Part shown: in pieces, positions 1-4,867 of the stretch
How positions within the stretch are numbered: the first letter of the stretch is position 1
How the letters are laid out: each line of letters begins with the position of its first letter
Assembly (NCBI GenBank): GCA_002426575.1
Contig: DIRE01000036.1
Location: forward strand, 11,765-17,568
Direction: 5' to 3'
DNA: 5,804 bases
Origin: Clostridiaceae bacterium UBA5444
Lineage (GTDB): Bacteria; Bacillota; Clostridia; Clostridiales; Oxobacteraceae
Made by a program: the position numbers and the translations under genes
The notes under the pieces: generated by a model
Told to the model about the DNA's origin: nothing
Databases searched by the model: none
Seen by the model: the letters and a program-made list of their open reading frames with translations, nothing else

Positions 1-986
1 GCAAGGTTTCAGATCACCATGCAATAATACCTACGGAGGAGCCTTTAAAGCTATCTAATCTAGATAATGATGAGAAAAGGTTATATGACCTTATTGCAAA
101 ACGTTTTATAGAAGTACTATATCCGCCATATAAATATGAGCAGACAACAATAGTTACAGACGTAAATGGGGAAAGCTTTATATCTAGAGGCAATATAGTA
201 AAAGATATAGGTTGGAAGGCTGTAAAAGGAAACAAAAAAGATGAAAAAGATGAAGATATACCAGAGCAAAACTTAACTCTGCAGGAAAAAGGATCTAAAA
301 AAATAGTAAAAGATATTAAAATAAATAAATCTAAAACAAAACCACCTGCCCACTATACAGAGGCAACCCTTTTAACTTCAATGGAGGGTGCTGGAAAGTT
401 TATAGAGGATGAGGAACTTAGAGAATCTATAAAGCAAGGCGGTATTGGAACTCCTGCAACTAGGGCAGATATTATAGAAAAGCTTCTTTATAATAACTAT
501 ATAGAAAGAAATGGAAGAGATCTTATACCAACATCAAAAGGAATGCAGCTTATTGGCCTTGTACCTTCTGATTTAAGATCCCCAGAGCTAACTGCCCGTT
601 GGGAGCTTAGGTTATCTGAGATTGCAAAAGGCAATGAAAAAAAGGATGCATTTATTAAAGATATAAGGGAAAATACTATAGAACTTGTAAAAGGCGTAAA
701 ATCAGATGACTCAACCTATAAGCCTGACAATGTAACTAAAAATAAATGCCCAATGTGCGGGAAATATATGCTGCTTATAAACAGCAAAAAAGGAAAAATG
801 CTATGCTGCCAAGACCCTTCCTGCGGATATAGGCAAAAAGAAAATGAAAACAAGTTTGGAAACATGAAAATTTCCAAAGGCGAAAGCCGTTTTAACCAAA
901 AGCTAATATCTAAATACAGCAACAATAATTCTGTAGGAAACAGCCTTGGAGATTTACTAAAGGAAGCAATGAAAGATAAAAACTAA
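1..986 (+). CDS. topB: DNA topoisomerase III (type IA), C-terminal part, 5' truncated
   Basis: This is a type IA topoisomerase, which passes single DNA strands through a transient 5'-phosphotyrosyl break to relax or decatenate DNA. The open frame enters the window without a start; its first full codon is at base 3, and 327 residues are visible. Family signatures are HHAIIPTE at visible residues 5-12 and the G-[IV]-GTPATRAD-type motif (bases about 441-470) followed by IIEKL. After the core comes a short zinc-ribbon-like tail with cysteines at visible residues 249, 252, 268, 269 and 274 (CPMC ... CC ... C). The Toprim domain and the catalytic tyrosine must lie upstream, outside the window. The HHAIIPT form and the single tail ribbon favour TopB over TopA, which usually carries more zinc fingers. 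The in-frame ATG at 381 is internal and not a start. A strong terminator follows 2 bases after the TAA. Confidence 0.93.
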   Translation, partial: KVSDHHAIIPTEEPLKLSNLDNDEKRLYDLIAKRFIEVLYPPYKYEQTTIVTDVNGESFISRGNIVKDIGWKAVKGNKKDEKDEDIPEQNLTLQEKGSKKIVKDIKINKSKTKPPAHYTEATLLTSMEGAGKFIEDEELRESIKQGGIGTPATRADIIEKLLYNNYIERNGRDLIPTSKGMQLIGLVPSDLRSPELTARWELRLSEIAKGNEKKDAFIKDIRENTIELVKGVKSDDSTYKPDNVTKNKCPMCGKYMLLINSKKGKMLCCQDPSCGYRQKENENKFGNMKISKGESRFNQKLISKYSNNNSVGNSLGDLLKEAMKDKN

Positions 987-988
987 TT

Positions 989-1035
989 TAAATATGGAGT
1001 ATGGATGCTTTATCCATACTCCATATTTATTTTTT
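989..1035 (+). terminator. Rho-independent terminator of topB
   Basis: A perfect 18-bp stem (989-1006 with 1012-1029; core arm AAATATGGAGTATGGAT) closes a 5-base loop and is followed by a T-rich tail ending in five Ts at 1031-1035. It begins just after the topB stop at 984-986, so it should insulate topB from the ccdA operon. Confidence 0.9.
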
Positions 1036-1060
1036 AAGTACCTGTTGGTTTTTAAACTGG

Positions 1061-1164
1061 ATATGTTGATTGACTTCCGCTGCTCCAAAATGCCTATTTT
1101 TTTCAAAATAAGTAAAGTTGATAAAAATAGGCATTTAAGTCGTTGCTACAGTAAATCAACATAT
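1061..1164. repeat. 104-bp two-stem palindromic element, intergenic
   Basis: Two nested perfect inverted repeats share one centre. The outer 11-bp arms are ATATGTTGATT (1061-1071) and AATCAACATAT (1154-1164). The inner 14-bp arms are AAATGCCTATTTTT (1088-1101) and AAAAATAGGCATTT (1123-1136). They are separated by a nearly symmetrical internal loop of 16 and 17 bases, and the tip is a 21-base loop. GACTT (1072-1076) could also pair with AAGTC (1137-1141). The layout suggests a small dispersed palindromic repeat (MITE- or REP-like) or a cruciform. The GTTGATT...TTCCGCT start resembles intergenic palindromes I recall from Bacillus and relatives, but copy number cannot be tested here. It encodes no convincing protein, and it lies upstream of the ccdA promoter rather than in its transcript. 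Confidence 0.6.
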
Positions 1165-1209
1165 TCTGGCACCGGTACTATAAAATATATTAATCATAAA
1201 AATTTGGTC

Positions 1210-1238
1210 TTGTTACATATATAATCGCATGGTATAAT
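1210..1238 (+). promoter_or_regulatory. Sigma-A promoter of the ccdA operon
   Basis: The -35 box TTGTTA (1210-1215) and a consensus -10 box TATAAT (1233-1238) are 17 bases apart. A TGn extension directly precedes the -10 (1230-1232). Transcription should start near 1245, giving a leader of about 75 bases before ccdA. The downstream half of the -10 and the start point lie inside the dyad at 1236-1266, a classic arrangement for repression. Confidence 0.75.
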
Positions 1239-1266
1239 TATAATACCCTTATGGGGTATTATAATT
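1236..1266. promoter_or_regulatory. Operator-like dyad, CsoR/CstR-type candidate
   Basis: A perfect 13-5-13 dyad has arms AATTATAATACCC (1236-1248) and GGGTATTATAATT (1254-1266). The core ATACCC-N5-GGGTAT matches the general form of operators bound by CsoR-family repressors (copper-sensing CsoR, persulfide-sensing CstR and relatives). It overlaps the ccdA -10 box and the predicted start site, so a bound repressor would block RNA polymerase. No T-run follows, so it is not a terminator. The regulator itself is not encoded in this window, and assignment to the family rests on the motif alone. Confidence 0.6.
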
Positions 1267-1320
1267 TGAAATAATATTTGCAAGAGTTGTCTATACTGTT
1301 ACTATACAAGGGGGTTTTTT

Positions 1321-1998
1321 ATGGATAAGATATCGGTTTATATGGTTTTTGCTGAAGGGTTAGCTTCTTTTTTGTCACCTTGCCTTCTTCCCCTTCTTCC
1401 GGTTTATATAGGATATTTATCTGGCGAGGCAACTGATGGACAATATAGCAAGAAAAAATTAATAATTAATTCAATGTTCTTTTCTCTAGGGATGTCTATT
1501 GTTTTTATTTTATTAGGCGTTACGGCAAGTTCTATAGGAAAATTTCTTAATGAATACAAATTTATTTTAATGAAGATAGCTTCAGTGGTAATAATAATAT
1601 TTGGGTTATTTCATATGGGAATACTAAATTTAAGTTTTTTGTACAGGGAAAAAAGATTTAATTACAACTTTAAAAAGACTAATATTATAAACTCAATTTT
1701 GTTTGGAGGAGTCTTTGCATTTGGATGGAGTCCTTGTATTGGACCTATATTAGGTTCAGTACTTATAATTGCAGGCTCAACGGGAAGTGCAGCTTATGGG
1801 GCATATCTTTTGTTTATATATTCGCTTGGGCTATCAATACCGTTTATTATTACGGCTATAGTTATGGATGTTTTGGCATCAAAAATAAAGGCAGTGCAAA
1901 AACATAGCAGAGCAATAAGCATAGTAAGTGGAGTTTTGCTTGTAATAATGGGGGTTGCTCTATACAATGGCTGGATATTTAAATTATATTCTTTATAG
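1321..1998 (+). CDS. ccdA: Cytochrome c biogenesis protein CcdA (DsbD-like transmembrane electron carrier)
   Basis: CcdA is a polytopic membrane protein that moves electrons from cytoplasmic thioredoxin across the membrane to an extracytoplasmic thioredoxin-like protein through a pair of cysteines. The 225-residue length is normal for the family. Six hydrophobic segments are visible, at about residues 7-33, 47-72, 82-106, 122-152, 157-185 and 197-217. The two redox cysteines sit in the expected helix 1 and helix 4 motifs: SPCLLP (Cys21) and GWSPCIGP (Cys139). The start is fixed by an AAGGGGG ribosome binding site (1308-1314), 6 bases before the ATG. The stop is 12 bases before the ATG of the thioredoxin-like lipoprotein, its likely electron acceptor. 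In an anaerobe the role may be reduction of surface or exported disulfides rather than cytochrome c maturation; no haem-handling gene is present here. Confidence 0.93.
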   Translation: MDKISVYMVFAEGLASFLSPCLLPLLPVYIGYLSGEATDGQYSKKKLIINSMFFSLGMSIVFILLGVTASSIGKFLNEYKFILMKIASVVIIIFGLFHMGILNLSFLYREKRFNYNFKKTNIINSILFGGVFAFGWSPCIGPILGSVLIIAGSTGSAAYGAYLLFIYSLGLSIPFIITAIVMDVLASKIKAVQKHSRAISIVSGVLLVIMGVALYNGWIFKLYSL

Positions 1999-2005
1999 GT
2001 GGTGG
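1997..2005 (+). promoter_or_regulatory. Ribosome binding site that sets the lipoprotein start
   Basis: AGGTGGTGG overlaps the ccdA stop and lies 5 bases before the ATG at 2011. The GTG at 1999, in frame and giving four extra residues, lies inside this site, so it would lack a site of its own. ATG 2011 is therefore the better start. Confidence 0.6.
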
Positions 2006-2010
2006 AAAAT

Positions 2011-2556
2011 ATGAAAAAGGTATTAATTACTTTGCTATTGGTTTCTATTTTTATTACATCTTGCGCAGGGCCTAAAAAAGGTGAAGATTCTAATGAAACG
2101 GGAGATAAGTCTCAAACAGAAGCTGAAGTTGGTATAGAAGAGGGAAATATGGCTCCTGATTTTACATTAGAAAATATGGATGGTGAAGAGGTAAAGCTAT
2201 CAGACTATAAGGGCAAAACTATTGTTTTAAACTTCTTTGGGGTATGGTGTCCATGGTGTATTAAAGAAATGCCTGGGTTTATGAGGGCATATAGCGACTA
2301 CAAGGACAAAAATACGGAATTTTTGATTGTGGATGTAGGGGATGACAAGGATAAAATAAAAAAATATATTGATGAAAATAAATTTGATATGAATATAGTT
2401 CTTGATACAAAGCAAAAGGCATCACAAAAGTATAGGGTGAATTCTTTCCCAGCAACGTTTATAATAGATGAGGAAGGAATAATCCAAAAAGTCCATAGGC
2501 AGTATATGGACGAAGCTACATTAAGGAGTTTTGTTGAACCATTAATTAAAAAATAA
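2011..2556 (+). CDS. TlpA/ResA-type thiol-disulfide oxidoreductase, lipoprotein
   Basis: This is a membrane-anchored thioredoxin-fold protein of the TlpA/ResA (AhpC/TSA-Redoxin) group, expected on the outer face of the membrane. Residues 1-17 form a lipoprotein signal peptide (KK, then a hydrophobic stretch, then ITS-Cys18), so Cys18 should be the lipidated N-terminus. A charged linker runs to about residue 45. The thioredoxin domain then starts with MAPDFTL and carries the active site W79-C80-P81-W82-C83, followed by KEMP. The cis-proline is Pro147 in SFPATF, followed by IIDEEG. The mature length (181 residues in total) fits the family. ResA of Bacillus has CEPC, so this CPWC variant need not share its partner. 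Tight spacing after ccdA supports reduction of this protein by CcdA. Its final substrate is unknown. The alternative GTG start at 1999 adds four residues. Confidence 0.9.
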   Translation: MKKVLITLLLVSIFITSCAGPKKGEDSNETGDKSQTEAEVGIEEGNMAPDFTLENMDGEEVKLSDYKGKTIVLNFFGVWCPWCIKEMPGFMRAYSDYKDKNTEFLIVDVGDDKDKIKKYIDENKFDMNIVLDTKQKASQKYRVNSFPATFIIDEEGIIQKVHRQYMDEATLRSFVEPLIKK

Positions 2557-2571
2557 TAGCTAGGTGATGTT

Positions 2572-3318
2572 ATGGAAGTTGAAGTTTTAGAAAACGAAAG
2601 AATAGATGATCTTCAGATAAAAGGTCTTAAGATAATACAGGATAGAGATGGCTTCTGCTTTGGAGTTGATGCAGTTTTATTAGCTAATTTTGCTGAGGTT
2701 AAAAAGGGCGAAAAGGTGGTAGATTTAGGTACGGGAACGGGCATTATCCCCATATTAATTGCTGGTAAAACTCAAGCTAGCAGTATAATAGGAGTTGAGA
2801 TACAAAAAAAAGTAGCAGATATGGCAGGCAGGAGCGTTATTTTAAACAATTTAGAAAGTAGGGTCAAAATAGTTAATAATGATTTAAAAAAAGCATCAGA
2901 ATACTTAGATAAGGGAGGGTTTGACGTGGTCACTACAAATCCTCCCTATAAAAATTCAGGATCTGGAATTGTAAATCCTACAGATTCAAAGGCAATATCT
3001 AGACATGAGATTAAGTGCAGCCTTGAGGATGTTATATCCACATCATTCTTCCTTTTAAAAGATGGGGGCAAGTTTTTTATGGTTCATAGGCCTGAAAGAA
3101 TTGTTGATGTGCTTTGTATAATGAGAAAATACAAACTAGAGCCAAAAAAAATAAGATTTGTTCATCCATACCATGGAAAGAAGCCAAATCTATTTCTAGT
3201 TGAGGGATTAAAATATGGGAAGCCTTTTTTAAATTTTATGAATCCCTTATATGTGTATGACGAAAATGGAAACTTTTCTAAAGAGATAACAGATATATAT
3301 GGGAGGGATTTTTTGTGA
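2572..3318 (+). CDS. tRNA1(Val) (adenine37-N6)-methyltransferase-like protein (YabB/TrmN6 family)
   Basis: This is a class I SAM-dependent methyltransferase of 248 residues, matching the family length. The N-terminus (ERIDDL...KIIQ...GFCFGVDAVLLANF, residues 9-40) is typical of the YabB/TrmN6 family. Motif I, which binds SAM, is DLGTGTG (51-57). An acidic residue ends the next strand in GVEIQ (about 76). The catalytic motif NPPY (123-126) indicates methylation of an exocyclic amino group, usually adenine N6. TrmN6 in Escherichia coli acts on A37 of tRNA1(Val); that substrate is inferred here. The ribosome binding site AGGTGA (2562-2567) lies only 4 bases before the ATG. The gene follows the lipoprotein by 15 bases, and its TGA overlaps the start of rsmI. 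The yabB-rsmI-abrB order is shared with Bacillus, but no yazA-like gene lies between them here. Confidence 0.87.
   Translation: MEVEVLENERIDDLQIKGLKIIQDRDGFCFGVDAVLLANFAEVKKGEKVVDLGTGTGIIPILIAGKTQASSIIGVEIQKKVADMAGRSVILNNLESRVKIVNNDLKKASEYLDKGGFDVVTTNPPYKNSGSGIVNPTDSKAISRHEIKCSLEDVISTSFFLLKDGGKFFMVHRPERIVDVLCIMRKYKLEPKKIRFVHPYHGKKPNLFLVEGLKYGKPFLNFMNPLYVYDENGNFSKEITDIYGRDFL
3301..3307 (+). promoter_or_regulatory. Ribosome binding site of rsmI inside the upstream gene
   Basis: GGGAGGG lies within the last codons of the methyltransferase gene. It is 7 bases from the GTG at 3315 and 10 bases from the ATG at 3318. The site alone therefore slightly favours GTG, while start-codon preference favours ATG. 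The stop and start overlap as TGATG, which suggests translational coupling. Confidence 0.6.
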
Positions 3319-4151
3319 TGGGAAAGCTTTACCTTTGCGGGACACCTATTGGAAACTTAGAAGATATGACTCTAAGAGCAATAAGGATATTAAGAGAAGT
3401 AGATTTAATTGCTGCTGAGGATACAAGACAAACAATAAAACTATTGAACCATTATGGAATAAAAAAACCAATGATAAGCTATCATGAGCATAACAGATAT
3501 GAAAGAGGAATAGAGATTGTTAAAAAGATTAAATCAGGACAAAATGTAGCAGTTGTAACTGATGCTGGTATGCCAGGAATATCAGATCCAGGAGAAGATA
3601 TAGCAAAACTTTGTATAGATGAAGGAATAGATATTGAGGTTATACCAGGACCCACTGCCTCTATAACGGCCCTTGTATTATCAGGGCTTCCTACATCAAA
3701 ATTTGTATTTGAGGGTTTTCTCTCGAGAGAGGGAAAAGAGAGAAAAAAGCAAATGGAATACTTAAATTATGAAACCAAAACGGTTATTATATATGAATCC
3801 CCATATAGGGTGAAAGGCACATTGCTAGATCTTTATGAAAACCTTGGAAATAGGAAAATTGCTATTTGCAGAGAACTTACAAAAAAGTTTGAAGAAATAA
3901 TAAGGACAGACCTTGAAAACTCTATAAACCTATATGAAGATAATGAGCCAAAAGGCGAGTTTGTTATAATACTTGAGGGAAAAGATGAAGCGGAAATAGA
4001 AGAAGAAAAAATAAAAGAGTGGGATAAACTTTCTGTTAATGATCACATTGACATGTACTTAGAAAAGGGACTAACTAAAAAAGAAGCCATGAAGATGGTA
4101 GCCAAAGACAGAGGAATCTCCAAAAGAGATGTATACAAATATACTATATAA
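3318..4151 (+). CDS. rsmI: 16S rRNA (cytidine1402-2'-O)-methyltransferase RsmI
   Basis: RsmI 2'-O-methylates C1402 in the decoding centre of 16S rRNA, using SAM. The protein is a tetrapyrrole-methylase-fold enzyme of 277 residues, the usual length. Signatures in order are GTPIGNLED (8-16), AAEDTRQT (32-39), SYHEHN (54-59), TDAGMPGISDPG (81-92), PGPTA (110-114), FEGFL (131-135), YESPYR (159-164), RELTKKFEE (185-193) and GEFVIILEG (213-221). A helical tail (LTKKEAMKMVAKDRGISKRDVYKY) ends the protein, as in other RsmI. The start overlaps the previous stop by one base. A GTG at 3315 would add one methionine and has the better ribosome-site spacing, so the choice is open. It corresponds to yabC of Bacillus and is the last gene of the run, followed by terminator hairpins. 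Confidence 0.95.
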   Translation: MGKLYLCGTPIGNLEDMTLRAIRILREVDLIAAEDTRQTIKLLNHYGIKKPMISYHEHNRYERGIEIVKKIKSGQNVAVVTDAGMPGISDPGEDIAKLCIDEGIDIEVIPGPTASITALVLSGLPTSKFVFEGFLSREGKERKKQMEYLNYETKTVIIYESPYRVKGTLLDLYENLGNRKIAICRELTKKFEEIIRTDLENSINLYEDNEPKGEFVIILEGKDEAEIEEEKIKEWDKLSVNDHIDMYLEKGLTKKEAMKMVAKDRGISKRDVYKYTI

Positions 4152-4158
4152 AAACATA

Positions 4159-4194
4159 AAAATGGTGATTAAACTAAGAGTTTAATCACCATTT
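4159..4194 (-). terminator. Terminator hairpin of abrB, shared convergent spacer
   Basis: A 16-bp stem (4160-4175 with 4179-4194; core GGTGATTAAAC) has a 3-base loop. Read on the minus strand it is followed by TTTATGTTTTTATAT, a U-rich tail, so it best serves abrB. On the plus strand the following bases are A-rich, so it is less typical for rsmI, although the hairpin itself forms in both transcripts. Confidence 0.75.
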
Positions 4195-4199
4195 AAACA

Positions 4200-4224
4200 A
4201 AAAAGACTAAAAGTCTTTTTCTTT
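4200..4224 (+). terminator. Small hairpin with T-tail, candidate rsmI terminator
   Basis: AAAAAGACT (4200-4208) pairs with AGTCTTTTT (4212-4220) around a 3-base loop, and CTTT follows. The T-run falls in the 3' arm, so this could act as a weak plus-strand terminator after rsmI, behind the larger hairpin. It overlaps the abrB stop codon (TAG on the minus strand at 4207-4209). Confidence 0.45.
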
Positions 4225-4455
4225 AATCTCTTTTAAACAACCACTACAGATGTTTTTATTTTTATAAACAGTAACATCTTTAGCTTGTCCACAGAATATG
4301 CATGCTGGTTCATATTTTTTAAGTATGATTTGTTCACCATCAACATAAATTTCAAGAGCATCTTTTTCTGCAATATCTAGAGTTCTTCTAAGCTCGATTG
4401 GGATTACCACCCTACCTAGCTCGTCTACTCTTCTTACAATACCTGTTGATTTCAT
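4207..4455 (-). CDS. abrB: AbrB family transition-state regulator with C-terminal cysteine-pair tail
   Basis: AbrB is a small dimeric or tetrameric DNA-binding protein that represses many genes during growth and is relieved at the transition to stationary phase and sporulation. Residues 1-47 form the swapped-hairpin AbrB DNA-binding domain and are almost the same as I remember for Bacillus AbrB (STGIVRRVDELGRVVIPIEL, then AEKDALEIYVDGEQIILKKY), with the basic residues Arg8, Arg15, Arg23 and Arg24 kept. Residues 48-82 differ from Bacillus. They carry Cys52-x2-Cys55 and Cys70-x2-Cys73, a likely zinc knuckle where Bacillus has its multimerisation domain. Total length is 82 residues. A strong site GGGAGG (plus coordinates 4463-4468) lies 7 bases before the ATG. 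The gene faces rsmI and is read divergently from the membrane protein at 4868. It has its own promoter and possible Spo0A control. Confidence 0.94.
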   Translation of the reverse strand: MKSTGIVRRVDELGRVVIPIELRRTLDIAEKDALEIYVDGEQIILKKYEPACIFCGQAKDVTVYKNKNICSGCLKEIKEKDF

Positions 4456-4479
4456 TATTATTCCTCCCTTTCAACAAAA

Positions 4480-4486
4480 GTCGACA
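4480..4486 (-). promoter_or_regulatory. Spo0A-box-like site downstream of the abrB start point
   Basis: Minus-strand TGTCGAC differs from the 0A-box consensus TGTCGAA at the last base. It lies roughly at +9 to +15 of the predicted abrB transcript, comparable to the 0A boxes downstream of the abrB promoter in Bacillus subtilis. It belongs to the 13-bp repeat AAAAGTCGACATC (4476-4488, plus strand), whose near copy is at 4521-4533. Confidence 0.45.
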
Positions 4487-4500
4487 TCCCCTCGTAAGAA

Positions 4501-4529
4501 ATAATAACAAAACTGCCATTAAAAGTCAA
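4501..4529 (-). promoter_or_regulatory. Sigma-A promoter of abrB
   Basis: Read on the minus strand, a -35 box TTGACT (4529-4524) and a -10 box TATTAT (4506-4501) are separated by 17 bases. The start point should be near 4494, giving a leader of about 39 bases. The -35 box lies inside the second 13-bp repeat (AAAAGTCAACATC, 4521-4533, plus strand; minus TGTTGAC), so a factor binding that repeat would compete with RNA polymerase. Confidence 0.75.
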
Positions 4530-4552
4530 CATCTTTTAACAAATATTTTGCT

Positions 4553-4595
4553 TTAGCTATAAAAATTAAACAAAATATTTAATTTTTATAGTTAA
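4553..4595. repeat. AT-rich inverted repeat
   Basis: CTATAAAAATTAAA (4557-4570) pairs perfectly with TTTAATTTTTATAG (4578-4591). The stem extends to 18 pairs, one of them G-T, around a 7-base loop. No T-run follows on either strand, so it does not look like a terminator. AAATATTTTG (4541-4550) can alternatively pair with CAAAATATTT (4571-4580), which includes the loop. The role is unknown; AT-rich protein binding is possible. Confidence 0.5.
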
Positions 4596-4725
4596 TTATT
4601 GAACATTTCGTCCGACGAGTGTATATCTTTCATGCCTATTTATCTATTATAGTACTTTTTGTTGGAAATGGCACAATTATTACAGATATTAAATAAATTT
4701 TATAATTTATTATATTAGCGTATAC

Positions 4726-4755
4726 TTGTAGTAAGCATAATCTTCATGCTATTAT
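4726..4755 (+). promoter_or_regulatory. Candidate distal promoter for the DUF6106-like gene
   Basis: TTGTAG (4726-4731) and TATTAT (4750-4755) are 18 bases apart, with a TGn extension before the -10 (4747-4749). It would give a leader of about 105 bases containing the inverted repeat at 4776-4831. The -35 match is modest. Confidence 0.35.
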
Positions 4756-4775
4756 ATATAGAAGAATAACTAATA

Positions 4776-4831
4776 AATTGAGCAAATTTTTAATTGTATT
4801 AGTATAATTTAATCATAAAAATTTCTCAATT
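4776..4831. repeat. Inverted repeat flanking a proximal promoter
   Basis: AATTGAG-C-AAATTTTTA (4776-4792) pairs with TAAAAATTTCTCAATT (4816-4831), giving 16 pairs and one bulged C around a 23-base loop. The loop contains a perfect TATAAT (4803-4808). TTGAGC (4778-4783) in the left arm lies 19 bases upstream of it and could be a -35 box. It may be an operator bracketing the promoter, or a leader hairpin if the distal promoter is used. Confidence 0.45.
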
Positions 4832-4867
4832 ACTATTACTATTGTCATAATTATTGGAGGGAAAGAA

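Larger units (their letters stand above)
4456..4867. other. 412-bp divergent regulatory spacer without a gene
   Basis: I find no open frame with a ribosome binding site here. The abrB side holds the abrB promoter and the paired 13-bp repeats. The middle is very AT-rich and holds an 18-bp hairpin (4553-4595), a short palindrome TCGTC-C-GACGA around 4608-4618, and AATAAATT/AATTTATT arms around 4692-4711. The right side holds candidate promoters for the gene at 4868 and a large inverted repeat (4776-4831). The middle stretch (about 4620-4720) shows nothing I can name. Confidence 0.6.

Noticed and set aside
14..235. 73-codon minus-strand frame opposite topB
   Set aside because: It is a shadow of the topB coding frame with no start signals.
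381..986. ATG at 381 as the start of a separate gene
   Set aside because: The same frame is open to the left edge and encodes the conserved topoisomerase motif HHAIIPTE, so this ATG is internal to topB.
1190..1205. 16-base match TTAATCATAAAAATTT also found at 4809-4824
   Set aside because: The exact repeat lies in AT-rich spacers near two promoters. A match of this length is within reach of chance at this base composition, and the flanks do not match.
994..1224. Open frame of 76 codons on the plus strand after topB
   Set aside because: It starts inside the topB terminator stem and runs through the 104-bp palindrome. It has no ribosome binding site and an unlikely protein composition.
1236..1266. 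Dyad upstream of ccdA as a terminator or attenuator
   Set aside because: No T-run follows on either strand, and the dyad overlaps a promoter -10 box, which fits an operator better.
4599..4627. TTGAAC-17-TATATC as a further plus-strand promoter
   Set aside because: Only four of six bases match in each box, and it is 240 bases from the gene. The two nearer candidates are better.
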